In this document: positions 37,966-50,654 of the stretch, in pieces
Numbering within the stretch: position 1 is the stretch's first letter
How the letters are laid out: each line of letters opens with the position of its first letter
Assembly (NCBI GenBank): GCA_944470555.2
Contig: OX104129.1
Span: 49,323,998-49,387,997, forward strand
Length of the DNA: 64,000 nucleotides
Direction of reading: 5' to 3'
Source of the DNA: Heterobilharzia americana
Taxonomy: Eukaryota > Platyhelminthes > Trematoda > Strigeidida > Schistosomatidae
Program-made: the position numbers and the translations under genes
Notes under the pieces: generated by a model
Database searches by the model: none
What the model saw: only the letters and a program-made list of their open reading frames with translations
What the model was told of the DNA's origin: nothing

Positions 37966-39554
37966 CGATTATTAAATTGAGTTAATCATATGATATATAG
38001 GCTTTTTGTGTCTGACTTTTCCTTTCCTATCAGATCAATAAGAGCTTTGATACAAAAACTGGCGACTTTTATGGAAATTAACATTTCATTTCTGAGTTTT
38101 CAATATCAAAATATACCAAAGAATTCACTTATAAATAAATAGGCTTTCTTTCTTACTGCGATTATATGATAAATTATTTACTAAATACATATTTTAAGAA
38201 GCTAAAATGACAAACATTCATTTTATCTGGAAACTGTGAAGCTCAGTTAATCCTTGTACACATAAACTTCCGGCTGAACCACTTCACTCTTTCTATATGA
38301 TACAAATATCGAATACTAATTTAGTTATCTAACAAATTGATGATTTACTGAAATCGAATTAAATCACACTTAATTTGAGCTAGTTTTTGGTATATTATCA
38401 TAATATATATATTATTTTACCAACTACTTGCAGTGTAAAGCTTGCCAAATTAACTACATCTAGATTTCTAAATGCAGCAAGAGCAATGGTTATAGCATGG
38501 ACCCATTTTATTTCGTAGTTTCTCATCAGCTGCTTGCAACCTAATACAATTTCAGCATCAATTTGTACAAAATGTTTGCATACTAGAATCAGCTTGATAG
38601 AAAACTGTCGGCTGGAATTAAAGATATCATCGATATGAAGTAACCGAAATCACACAAACTGAGTGGATAACTATGCAGAGCAATGTCTGACAATAAAAGG
38701 AAGGATTAGATGAATATTCAGAGCAGAAGTTGGATGATAGGGTGGGACAAGTGTATTCAACCTTTTACGAACGTTACACAAAATGTGTTGAGTAAAAGCG
38801 AATGTGAATAGCATCCAGATAATTAGGTCTGGGGTGTGCGATGTAAAATAACAAAAAAAAACCTACCTGTATCATACGACAGTGATATGTTAAAAAGACG
38901 TGATGATTATCAACGAAACAAAAGTCTTTACCACTGTAGGCACAAACGGATGACTGTTTCTTTCTGAACACATAAGTCAAGTTTCAATCGTCTAGTGGCC
39001 AACGCTTGATCAAAACGTAGCAAATTTTAATTCATCTGACTACTAACGAACGATTCCTGAATATCAACTTCATATCCATCAGCAATAAGGTGATGAGCAA
39101 TTGCTCTGTTAAAGACTTTTCCAACTCTCAGTCGAGAATTCATCGGAATATGTTCAGACAAGCGATCATGAACCCTTCTTTTTGTTCATCAGGTGTATTT
39201 GCTCCGTCATGTACATGTGAACTAGTGGATGAATCTAGATGGCCAGCATTGGTGGTTACTCAGTAGCTACACTATAGCTCATCTATATGATTACATCTGA
39301 GTACATTCTTCAGTTTTGTAGCACCATAGATGTAAATAAATTGATTGTCTCTTTTTAATACTTGGATCAAGATATGTGAACTATTCATCTTTGAGTGAAA
39401 TAATAATGGTCAGTATAATATTAAATTACAGTTGTTCAGTTCAGTATGGTTCAAGTATTCATTGAATTAAAATACTTCGTCCTAAAATGACCTATCGGTA
39501 AAATAGTATTGTTGTTACTAAAACTGGCCTGGATAGAAATATATGAAACACTGA

Positions 39555-39660
39555 ATTTCAACCCAGTAGCTGAGTGATAAGGTAATCTACATTAAGCATG
39601 AAGCCTGTAAACTGGTTCCTGCATAAAGCTAGGGTTGAATATTGCATCGATATACAAAGT
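39555..39660 (+). repeat. Possible tRNA-like SINE head fragment
   Basis: CCCAGTAGCTGAGTGATAAGG, then CTGGTTCCTGC, recalls the A and B boxes of the Smα family. No hammerhead follows. Confidence 0.35.
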
Positions 39661-40016
39661 CCCAGTTATCTTCCTTGGTATCGATTACTTTTTAAAGGGG
39701 GATGTCTTCAAGTCTGTATTTTATTCTCGTATTTCAGCAAACCTATTATCTTATTTCACTAGCTAGACGCTTGTAAGTTTTGTGGTAAGAAAAATAAAAT
39801 TATAAATGGATACATCACGTGTAGTGGCGAGCATAAGTAATCATCACTAAAAGACACTGTCATTCATTACGTAACACCTAAAGGGAAACCTAAATTTGTT
39901 GGAAGTCACTAGAATGAAATAATTAAGACGTATCAGCGTTAATACAATAAAAGCTTGGATTTCATCTCAGTAAGCATAAGTTGTCATAGTTGTACATAAG
40001 TTTAGTCAACACTTAC

Positions 40017-40233
40017 TGTTTGAATGGATTGAAATGGGGTCCAGCTTCAAGACACATGTCTCCAAGACCTCCATACCTATGAATATGTACACCTAGTACG
40101 CTGCTGGGTGGAAGTCCGCCCACACTTCCATTAAGATACATGTACTTCCCGTGTGGTGTGAACCAAACGGTGCCTAGATTTGGTTCTTTTGTAAAAGTTG
40201 CGATGGCCAGATCAAAATGCTTCCTATAATAAC
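40017..40233 (-). CDS. Secreted-type Cu/Zn superoxide dismutase copy 3, exon 2
   Basis: Pyrimidine-rich acceptor (CTTTTTCCAG), then GT completing a codon in the same phase as exon 2 of copy 1. It reads YYRKHFDLAIATF, MYLNGSVGGLPP, LGVHIHRYGG (two copper ligands), DMCLEAGPHFNPFK (disulfide Cys and bridging His), then donor CA|GTAAGT. It is four codons shorter at its start than copies 1 and 2. With an exon 1 of the same length the product would be 184 residues. No exon 1 was found between 40234 and 50000 by scanning GTAAG donors preceded by a signal-like ORF. Confidence 0.9.
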
Positions 40234-43200
40234 CTGGAAAAAGTGAGGGAGATGGAAAAAAAATCACTTAAATTCCAGTTATTTCACAATTGGCAGCTAG
40301 CTAGATGTTTTTAGAGCAATGATCATAAAATATTCTGATGTTTTGTCATTCGGAAAACCATTTATCCATCAACTTTACACATATGTAACGCAGTAGCATT
40401 TCTTCTGATATGGTTGTCTCCAGTTTATCGACCTCAGTGAACGGCTTTTCTGCATTAACCTATTCTTAGACATTTAAAATATGAGAACATTCTGCATTTA
40501 TAGCTTTAGTGACTGTTCCTAAGCTGGACTGCAATAGTGACACCTTTAAGTACGTCTATCACGTTATGTTTTCGGCTAAATGAAAATTCATGAGTTAAAA
40601 CCCAAACGTTAGAAACGGGATAACCTTGATAGCCTCTAAAATACGTCAAGGTGACTACTAATGATCATAAATATTTTAAGGAAGTATTACGTTGACTTCG
40701 CAATAACATTCTGTTCGATCAAATAATGAAAGGTTACTTTTCGAAATATTTGTGAAACTCCGTATCCTCACTTATGTACTTGAATATGGAAGTTGGATTA
40801 CAATTTTAGGATAAGTCACTGTTACCTATTGAAATCTGATGCGGGTGGAAAGCAGTCACAAACTTTTCCTTGCAATATACCTACTTCATTATAATTCTCA
40901 ATGTGCTATCAGTTACTGAACAACTTTTTTACTTATATTCCCGTCTCTGGTGTTTCTATCAGGATGAAATTTAGTTCGTCTAAACACTCACTGTATAACT
41001 GGTGTCAAATGAAAGGCTTATTTCTGTCATAGGTAAAACTAGAGGAAACTTTCGGTATTTTAATGTCACGTGTATTTCAAAATATTATAAGTGTCAACGG
41101 TTCAAGATGGAAATGTGGACAAACAAATGAAAACATTGGTGAGTTTTTGTAGCTCAACACTGAAAACAATACATGAAACCGACTAATCAGTTATTCAATT
41201 TAAACATCTTTTCTTCTTTCTAAACTACAGTCACACTAAATTTTTCTTTAAAAGCCGTTTGAATGAACAAAGTATATCTTTCTGGATAGTTTCTTCAGGT
41301 TCTACAGTTAAATATCCATAGTGTGTTATTTTGAGTCACCAATAAACTGTCGAATGAAATCTCAATATTGTTGACGAAAAAGTATACAATACTTACACAT
41401 AACTGTAAGACCTGAAGAAGTTGTAGAGAAGAATGTTATTTTTTTCATTCAAATGGCCTTTTTCGTCAAGATATCTTAATTCCATTTTGTGCATATTGTT
41501 ACAGAGACAAATTTTTATAATCAAGGGAGAAATACTTAACAGTGTCCTACCGGCCATAAATCAGTGCATGGAAGTAAGTTTTTATAGATTTTTCAGACTG
41601 GGTTACGGATCGCAGAGTCCGATGAAACCCAGTTATGTACTTTATACTGTGGTTTCTCTCTTGGAAATCAAAATTTTTAAACTCCAAGATACGTTTATTG
41701 ATTTTGTATGGCACATATTGATACAATATTAGTCACCCGACGACATTCCGGGCATAACATTGCTAACAGTTGTACTGTAGCTGGCGTTGCTGATAAGGAT
41801 GGACATAAGTAGTATATGGTGAGAGGGCGGCAGAAATCATAGGTAAGCATTCTGCCCAGAGAAACGTAAGAGACAATGCGGGAGTATTAAAAGAAAATCA
41901 CGATAGGAGCAGAAGAGGAAATGAAGCATATTATGTAACTGATGACTATTGTACAGGATGTCAATAATAAACCTTCCTCCTTCATCTCTGTCTTCTCGTT
42001 TCCTTCAGTACCAAGTAACCAGACAACTTTCAATACATGATTTTTGCTTTTATTACCACCCCGTATTGTTTTGCTTCCATTGGTAACAAAATTTTACCCT
42101 TCTCCATTACAAGCGGTGTCATTCCCATTGATTATTTGCTGAAAGATTCAGTAACTGATCTCTTCCTCTTCCTTTACTTAAGTCCAATATAGTTAGGTGG
42201 AAAGAGAGTAATTATCGAATCTCTGATACTTGAACCAGTCAATTAATCAGTCAACAGGAATTCCTAGCACTTCTGCCGGTGATATAAAAAAGTTTACTAT
42301 CATTAAAAACAAAGAATATGAGGTGGCAGGACTATAAAAATCAAATGTGGAAAGCTGTGTGATTACATTGGTATGATTATGAGCATTAGCTTATGTCCGA
42401 AACATCACCAAGTAAATAATGTGGTATCACAAATCTAATATGGAATTACATTTGAATACAGTATTCAAGTTTTACATCATTATTGAAATTTTCGAACCTC
42501 AAATTTTTATCAAGTTGATAACAAGAATGGTGTCAATAAAGTAAAAAGAATTACTGGGACTCACACTACTGATTGACATGAAGTGAGAAACTTGGACATA
42601 GGTAATTTCATGTTATCACTACACCATATCACTGACAACTTCTGAATTGGTTTGAACGATGCAACTTTCTGAGCTGGACTATCCTGAGTAGATTGACAAT
42701 TAATTTTACCAGAAAGGAAAAAAGTTGTCTGGCAGTAAGTTCACCTCCATCTTCCTGGAGAGCATTAAAGTTTGTTGGTTATGGTGTTTTGTAAACCGTC
42801 ACTTCAGCCAGTAAGTAGTCGCAAATGCAGTCAATAGAGTTTAACTTTCAGATATATCTAATGACTTTCATACAACATTATCTTAAACCACTTGCATTAA
42901 AATTAATGAGGAAATATTTTGGTGAATGCTGGTATCTGTAACTAGTCTACTGAGGGTATGAGACAGAAAGTGACCCGTGGCATTTCGTTGAGAAACGGGG
43001 TAATAAAGCAGTGAATTTAGGATAACTAACTCATTCGTAAAAATAAAGAATTATTTTACAAATTTTTAGAATTAAACATCTGAATCTAATGACTGAGTAT
43101 ATGTTATTTTCACCATTTCTAGAAAATACATCCAATAATACCAAGGAATTAGGTGTTTTGCATCTAAACACGTTCTCTGATTACAGATGATTCTTTTGTA

Positions 43201-44424
43201 GTCAGCCTCAGGTAGTTCGATCGACTAGGACATGTTCAACTGACAACAAAATAGAACATTAATGAAACAAATGGTTCAATTGCTGAATTGCATTGCTTAC
43301 TAAAAGCTTAACTACAATCGTGTACATCTTCTGAACCCGTTTGTCATGATAACTTAATGACCTAGGCCTACAGTAGTATATTGATTACACTCCCAATTTC
43401 ATCAATGAACGGTTACTGAATGATGCTTTGTGCACAAACTGTTATCCACTAAGTGGCATAAAATAGACAATGATTTTAGTGGTGTTTAGTATATTCACTT
43501 CTATGTAATTCAATAATCTCATTTCAGTCAAATAATAATTGTGATTTTACTCTATTTTATTCTAAAGTCTTGAATCCAGACTACTTTTAATTTCAATCAC
43601 TAAATAAAATACACGCATAACTTTTTTCATCTCAACTTACTGAACTAGGCATGTACACATTTCTATACTAATCAACACATTCCACTACTTACTTGAGTAG
43701 CTATATCCATATGCATTGCAATAGTTATTAAAAAGTAATAAAAATGTGCATAAACAACAGAATGTTGTCATTTGCATTGATTTTGCAAGTACTGTTTAAT
43801 CTGAGAAAATTCCATCTATCAGACATTATTTATCTGATTTGCATGCACTAAAGTTAACTACCTTGCACTCAATACATTTAAATTGATATATCTTAACAAA
43901 GAAAAAAGATTACCTTAATTCAGATAACAGTAGCCTAGTTAGACTATTTAATAATCCTGTGTATGATTAATTCAATAGAAGCATTTTTCATGTTGATTAA
44001 TTAATAAAAGGATAATAAAGTAAACAGTTAGCCTGTTTTTATCCACATGAATTACATATTTGAAGTTTGTTTAAATACTTGTGTACTTAGAAATCTGTTA
44101 GCAAACTAACAAATTGTTATTCAGTCTAATACTTACTTCTTTTTTGACCTGTAATTGTAATGATACCTTCTGAATACCCTCACAAACATTTCTGACTTGT
44201 CGAATTGGTGAAGATTATTTGCTAATCACTCTGATTATTCTTTTGCAAGGATATAAATTACTTTTTTAAATATTTCACATTCAATTTTAATGGTTTTTTC
44301 ATTACCTTAAGTGTTTTGTATCTCTATGAGGGATTTTACTGTGCAACTCTCAGAAGTTCGTTCTACACAACTTCTCATTACTTTTAAATGGTTCATGGGG
44401 ATTTATTCATTGACCTTAAGTGGG
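40234..44424. other. Upstream of SOD copy 3, no gene recognised
   Basis: AT-rich DNA that should contain exon 1 and the promoter of copy 3 if the gene is complete. One minus-strand ORF ends at a GTAAGT donor near 41393 in the right phase, but it has no hydrophobic core. The open frame at 41433-41732 has no motif. Confidence 0.4.
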
Positions 44425-44725
44425 TATTCTTCATGGACGGATATCAGTTAGAGAACCACTGGACACCTGTTTCGTCTTACTAGGAGACTTCTGAGCAGTG
44501 CGCATTCTTGACCCCAGTAGGGGTCGAACCAAGGGCTTTCAGGTTCCGTAGTCAGTACGTTACCATTGTAGCTCAATATTAACTTGCTGGCCACCGAATC
44601 TGAAGGTCCTTATTTTAAGTCCTGATGGAGCTTTTGGTGCGCACTACTGAGGAGTCCCACACTAAGGTGAAACAACTGTCCAGTGCCCCGTAATTTCCAA
44701 TTGTTCCCTAACTTTTCACTAGCAA
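44425..44725. mobile_element. Two tRNA-like/hammerhead units head to head
   Basis: Left unit (minus): GGTTCGACCCC B-box, then a decayed hammerhead core CTCAGAA with GACGAAACAGG and GTGTCCAGTGG. Right unit (plus): a weaker tRNA-like head, then CTACTGAGGAGTCC, AGGTGAAAC and AACTGTCCAGTGCC at about 44642-44694. The right core CTGAGGA, GAAA and GTC are kept, with a G-T first pair in stem II. Confidence 0.65.
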
Positions 44726-44934
44726 TGATAAACCAGAAGTTTGGAGCATGCTTAACAACTACTACTTTCTTTTTTAACCACTAGATTGCACATTATTTAT
44801 TTCCGGTGCAACCAATATCAAGGTATTCATCACATCTTTCACGAAATATGAAAATGGCAAACATTTCAGTTTATTTCTTCAATAAATATACTGATCTGCA
44901 TAAATCAGTTATTTATGATAGTAATGGTGTATAA

Positions 44935-45010
44935 TGGTTAGCAGTGGAATCTAGGATGTACCTTTCGTCCTAATACTATAAAGTTGAAATTCCAGGGAAC
45001 ATTAAGGCAC
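44935..45010 (-). mobile_element. Smα hammerhead remnant (3' half)
   Basis: Minus strand: TAGTATTAGGACGAAAGG, then TACATCCTAGATTCCACTGCTAACC, the 3' flank typical of Smα. The CTGACGA core is gone. Confidence 0.5.
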
Positions 45011-45358
45011 CCGCTCAATACTGCATATGCTAATACAGACTGATAAATTTGGTTCAATCAACAAAAAGAAGTTACAATCAATAACAGAAAAGTTATTCTA
45101 ATTCGAAATTTACCTACCCACAAGAATCTGTTCGTTGTTTTTCTTTTATAAGGAGAGGCATTTAGTGACTAAGTTTAACAAAACAACTTTTAGAATTATT
45201 TGAAATTCGAAATCTAAACGCTTTTCCTATTTTTTTTCAATATTGTGACCGTTTACCCCAATTATCAGTCTCAAAAATGGTTAACTAAACTGGAACTGCA
45301 TGTCTTTAAGAAAAAAGACTCTTTGATTACAATCTTTTATACGTAACAAACCAATTAG

Positions 45359-45361
<3 letters not shown>

Positions 45362-45403
<42 letters not shown>
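45362..45403. repeat. (TA)n microsatellite
   Basis: About 42 bases of TA dinucleotide. It directly abuts the SINE-like repeat at 45404 and replaces its left hammerhead. Confidence 0.98.
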
Positions 45404-45404
<1 letters not shown>

Positions 45405-45775
45405 GCATCCAGGACCCAGCGAGAGAAAACACTCAGGACCTTCAGGTCTCCCCGTGAATCCATTAACCATTCAGCCACTGGGTCGGGGTTCACTGATGAA
45501 CAGTTCCCTATTTCTGTCAGTTCGCGATATAGCGCGACTATCACTCATGGTTTTCATTTGGCATCCTATTCAATTCCGACTAGTTGACTCCACAGGTCAC
45601 GTCTTCTCATTAAAACTTCTTGATGTGCATATGGAAGCATGTCACTAATGAGCACTATGCGGTAATGCATTCTGAGGAGTCCTACACTAAGACAGAACGG
45701 CAGTCCTCCAGTGCTCTCAGGTTTTAATGGTTCTCCAACTGTTATTATTTCGTGATGAATGTTGCCTAAAAACAT
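45404..45775 (-). mobile_element. SINE-like element, left arm replaced by (TA)n
   Basis: Minus-strand tRNA-like head (GGCTGAATGGTTAATGG, then GAGTGTTTTCTC, decayed). The right arm carries a plus-strand hammerhead remnant near 45669-45715: CTGAGGAGTCCTAC, AGAACGG, then CTCCAGTGC. Confidence 0.55.
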
Positions 45776-46071
45776 AAGATCCCCATCAACATCAAAATTA
45801 TGTAAAACGTCTATCATTCGTTAATGGAGAACGTAGTGCTGAAGAAGTTTATGAATGTCCTAAACTTACTCTTGCATACTTTGGCGATCGATGTCAGTTT
45901 TAAATCAAATCAGAATTAAAAGTGTTCCATGGGGCTAACCACAACGACAGGTACATTTAAGTGTCTATAATAGAGTAACTTCAAATAAGTAACAGAATAT
46001 CTTCCTGTAGTACTAAATAACTAGTCCTAGTAAGTAAATTAATTTCACATGTCCTAACATAGTAACCGACG

Positions 46072-46432
46072 CTCGTTATTGAAGATCAGATGGCCAGAAA
46101 GAATAAGAAACAAGAAACTCTGGCAACGAACCAGTCAAGAACCTATCACTCAACAAATATTCGGAAGGAACTGGAGATGGATTAGATTGGGCATACCCTG
46201 AGAAGGCCGACTGGGGACATCATGCGCCAGGCACTTGAGTGGAACCCAGATGGAAAACAGCGAGGTGGGTGTCGGAGGGTGATATGGGGGAGATCGCGCG
46301 AGAAAGAAATGAGAGCTTCTGGGCTGTTGTGGAACCAGGTTCAAAATATTTCATAGAACAGAGTGCACTGGAGACGTGCTACTGAAGCCCTATGTTCCAC
46401 TAGGAACCCAAGGAACAAATAATAATAATAAA
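46072..46432 (+). mobile_element. RTE 3' fragment (copy R6)
   Basis: Matches the last 350 bp of the RTE copies (GAAGATCAGATGGCCAGAA to TAGGAACCCAAGG) and ends in AATAATAATAATAAAAT. More diverged than R4 and R5. Confidence 0.85.
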
Positions 46433-46639
46433 ATAACAAAGTAACCGCTTAAGTATTGTCAGGTGAAATCCTGTTTTCACCCTGGAACCATATTACCAGG
46501 TGAAGTTAAAACTGACCAGGTGAGGAAATTCAAGTGGAACTATTCATAAGTCTGGTTAACTGATAAAGGATAAGACTGTAAACGTAACAAACAGATTTGT
46601 TAAAATGATTGCGTAAATTGTGATGCAAACACTTCATTG

Positions 46640-46835
46640 GGAACCAGAGACAAAGAGAATCAGAGAGTCATTGAAAACATGGTAGCGCTGAACAACTGCT
46701 TCATTCTAGTTGGAGACTCTTCAGCAGAATGTAGTCGCAACCTAGTGAAGGGCAAAATATTGAACTGTCAGTTTGCACGACAAGGATGTTACAACCCGAC
46801 CACTGAGTTAAGATAGAATGACTCACAATTTAAAA
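46640..46835 (-). mobile_element. SINE-like element with decayed hammerhead
   Basis: Minus strand: CTGCTGAAGAGTCTCC, AGAATGAAGCAGTTGTTCAGCG. The CTGAAGA core survives while GAAA is changed to GAAG and the GTC site to GTT. Confidence 0.5.
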
Positions 46836-49800
46836 GTTGTTTCATTTCGTGATATAGCGCGACCATAATCCATTGTCATTGGTAGGTATTTGCCTTTCCA
46901 TCTAACTTCTTACTGGTGAGAACTAAAATGTTAAAGGGCACAAATTAGTCTGAGTATTTCCGATCACATCATCTTTCAAGAAGATGTTTTACTAAGTCAA
47001 CTGATTATTGCTATATTTTTAACGTTCTAAAAACTAGAATGAAGGAATAGGATACACATTCTGGAAGTAACAGCGTTACATTCAAACTAAATGAGCAATA
47101 ATCCATTTACCATGGTAGCCTTCCAAATTTACACTGTGACCAGTTATAAGTATTTTCTTCAGTTCCTGGATTTCATACAGATAATTCATCAAACGATCGA
47201 CTATAATACGTGTCAACCGAAGGAAATGATATGCTTTTGAAATGGGCAAGCAATAAAACAATCAACTCTTAAGACAAGTATGCAGGTACTGTCACATTTA
47301 TTGTGACTATGCATTTTTTTAGTGTATTCTGATAGTAAAAGTGCATGGTAATGTGTTCTGATCAGACTAGTTACTAATTCATAAATATTTCAAACCACTG
47401 GCGGTAAACTACTATGCCACTAACTTCAGCTATTCAATTAGTTATCATCACGATTAACTTTGGCTAAAAGATTTTGAAGTTTCTTGTTTGAATCAATTTA
47501 GGCTCACCATGTGTGGAGATTGCACGAAATTATGTATACACCACTTAAAAATGTTTCCTTTTTATCACTTCCTACACATTTTGTACATTCTTCCTAATAC
47601 GAAAACGAATATTTTGTATATACAGAAATAAAAAAAATGGAATTTTGGTTGTAGCGGTATCACTTTAGTTCCATTTTTAAACCTCAAAATATATTGTGCT
47701 TTTGTGTGCCCGGAATTCTGCCTCCACTAACTACTGTCTCAAGTGAATACTGACTGATTCCCCTTGGATTTTACAAGACCTCTAATCCTACTTCCAAATA
47801 TCACGACAACAAACCCAAACAACGTCGACCCTGGAGTGATGACGATTATCGCCTTCTGAACTAACATTGGAACATACTAAATTGTGGTGGACAGTACCGA
47901 AGAGATAACTTTTAAGTAACCCATTATTATCCATAACACTGGTATTAGTGCTTCGTATTATAACGCACAACTTTTCATATTTGCGCATCTTTGTACCTCT
48001 TATAGTTAGTTATAATTAACTTGATATTTTCATTTACGTGACGACTCTTTGAGGTCCACTACAAAGGCGAACAGTTAACCTGATAAATTTATGACGAAAA
48101 TGCTACATCCCAACATGTTTTAGGTTAAAAATAAACATTCTGTTGAAAACTGCAATTGTCTGTGTGCATTTAAAGCTGTGTCGAAACTGAACGAACATTC
48201 TAGAAGATTTCCCTCCAGAATTTGCCAAGCTGCCCGAAATCAAAGAGCACATTAGTTACCTCAATGTGAAGATACTTTTCGCATAAGTTGGAAACTTTGT
48301 CAATAATTTGATGTCATTAAATTTATAATCCATATTAAGACATAAAACAAAGATCTTAATGTAAATAAATTTGTTGATAGGTTGACAAGAATGAGTTTTT
48401 CTAAGTATATGAGAATTTTACTTTCATTTTTTACTGTATCACGTAGAAATCAGAAGGATGAACAGAAGACATAGACTTCAGCTGTCCAAATTTATTTATT
48501 TTTACTCATATCTTCATTAGGTAACCCGGAAAATTAATTCATATGAACAGGTAAAAAATTTATATGGATTCACAGAATTGTCAGCATACATCTGCTTTCG
48601 ATTTCTGGAACAAAGATGACTTTATCAAAACTCAAATAACAATCGTATAAAGGCTTCGGCTTTGCTCTGTGATAAGTGTACTGCAATGGTGAGCCTCCCA
48701 GCTTATTGGCAATAGTACATGATGAGCGATATACTTCGACCAGCACTCGGGACTAGACAACATGAGATTGGTTTCTCTACAATGATCAGTCAATGTACAC
48801 TCCAAAACTATGAGTATATATTACAAACTAACTAACTTGTCGAAAAGAATTATCAGTATATTTCTTTCCAAATGCATACTACAAGCTCTTTCTTCGTAAT
48901 TTACTTAAGTAGGCAATTCTATTCAACCTATTTATGAATAAAAGCAAAAGTAACATAAGGAGTGTGAAAAAAGTGGTGAAAGTTGCGGAGATACCTTACT
49001 ATGAATGTGGACAGTTACTTACATCTAGAAAATAAAATACACAGTAACGCTAATTTAGTGTTCCATAAATCTGGTGGAGATAAAGAATCAACAGCCAAGC
49101 AAGTGACTATCACCTAAAGGTTGAATGCGAATTGAATTTAGGAATCGAAAAAATAGGACACTACTCCGACGAAAATACACTTGGAAGGGATTCCAAACAA
49201 AAGTGCCAACACGCTACATGCTATTCGAAGTTAAGTTCTATGTGGAATGACAATACATACGGATTTTCGGTCGGCAAACGTTCCACTTTCGTCCTTGAGG
49301 TGTATTCAGCACACCAAATTACTCATCCGACATACAAATTACAAAGTGGGAAAGGCTGTTACAATTTTTTTGACAAAACTATTCTGTCTACACCTTTTCA
49401 TTAACTTTTTCTTACTCTAAAAAAAGTTTTTATTACTACTGGAATTTCTTTTCAGCCTTCAGCGATCCTGATTGATTGTCTCAGGGTCACTGCGTTGGTT
49501 GTGGCTGTTATTCTCTTTATTGCCATCATATATCCAATAACCAACCTAAAACAGTAAAACCGCTTGGGCTCAGCGTTTCAGAAACGACTTTAATTTAGTT
49601 TTCGCAGTTCGGTATAATGAGAGTAAACTGTTGGCAGAAATGCCAAAAACGCATATTGATGTTCTTACCAGAGCTAATCGATATGCATATTTTCGTGCTA
49701 AAATAGAAGTAGAATTACTACTAATTAAACATATGAACTTCAATATCATCATGTTTTCTAGTTTCGCAATCTTCGTTACCTCGCAACGTGACAATTCCAC

Positions 49801-50260
49801 ATAAAATTAGTTGAATATTTTCTAGTTACGTGACTGAATAAAAGGTTGCGAATGCTGATTATAGTATTTAGTGGATAAATGAAAATCACTTTTTAATAAT
49901 TAATCATTCTCAATTTACTGTGAAAAGCAAAAGGTTTAGGCAAAACATGCATAATTATTGTGCATTCATAATAAAGAACTTATTGAACATTACATGACCT
50001 TAGAAGTTATAATCGTTAATGTAACTTGAATTTCCACTTAATTAACTAATGACTGTGTAAGATATGCAGATGAAGTAGCTTCTCTCAGATAACAAATATC
50101 CTCTTGATATGGATGCAAATCAAATCAAATATTAATTTTCTTTACTCATTGATATTCCCTGATTATGCTTTCTGTGTCCTTTTTCAAGTAATTCATATGT
50201 TGTATGCAGGAGAAAAAGATTTGAATTTGTAAAGCACAGTAACTCAGCAGGGAATTATGG
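46836..50260. other. Intergenic DNA with one dispersed repeat
   Basis: AT-rich. Bases 48680-48790 are a diverged copy of the repeat at the outer ends of the inverted arms (6572-6700 and 22240-22361). Open frames at 47788-47988, 49132-49404 and 49570-49800 have no recognisable motif. Confidence 0.45.
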
Positions 50261-50262
50261 AT

Positions 50263-50277
50263 TATATATATATATAC

Positions 50278-50342
<65 letters not shown>
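50263..50342. repeat. (TA)n microsatellite
   Basis: About 80 bases of TA with a single CG interruption near 50277. Confidence 0.98.
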
Positions 50343-50345
<3 letters not shown>

Positions 50346-50654
50346 CAGAGATTTTCGACAAACTAAATAGTTTACCTTTGGATTCATGTTAATCTGGCAA
50401 ACTGTTGTACCACAACAATTCTTTCATTCACTATTTTTTGAACAGTGTGTCAGTAATTTAGTGAGTCTTTATACCCTTCTTTTTTGGTGCAATCTTGATC
50501 ATTACTACTAGTTTCGTGTTATTATCTTTTGTCATAAATTTGTGATTTACTTGTTTCCTCTGATTCCAGGTCTGTGAGTGCCTTCATTCTTATTGTTGGT
50601 GCTTTTAAAGTAAGAGATCCAAATTTGTGGTTTATTTCACTGGAACAACCTCGC

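Larger units (their letters stand above)
36500..40016 (-). other. Intron 2 of SOD copy 3
   Basis: 3.5 kb between donor CA|GTAAGT and acceptor TTTAG. It contains two Smα-type repeats (37595-37720, 37795-37965) and otherwise nothing recognisable. The minus-strand open frames at 37062-37244, 37299-37511 and 38774-38980 lack motifs. Confidence 0.75.

Noticed and set aside
41340..41450. Minus-strand ATG followed by a GTAAGT donor in the right phase, as exon 1 of SOD copy 3
   Set aside because: The encoded ~17 residues (MKKITFFSTTSSGLTVM) lack a convincing hydrophobic signal core and do not resemble exon 1 of copy 1.
45281..45544. Open frame with an IYIYIY membrane-like run, and a similar one at 50146-50361
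   Set aside because: Translation of (TA)n microsatellites.
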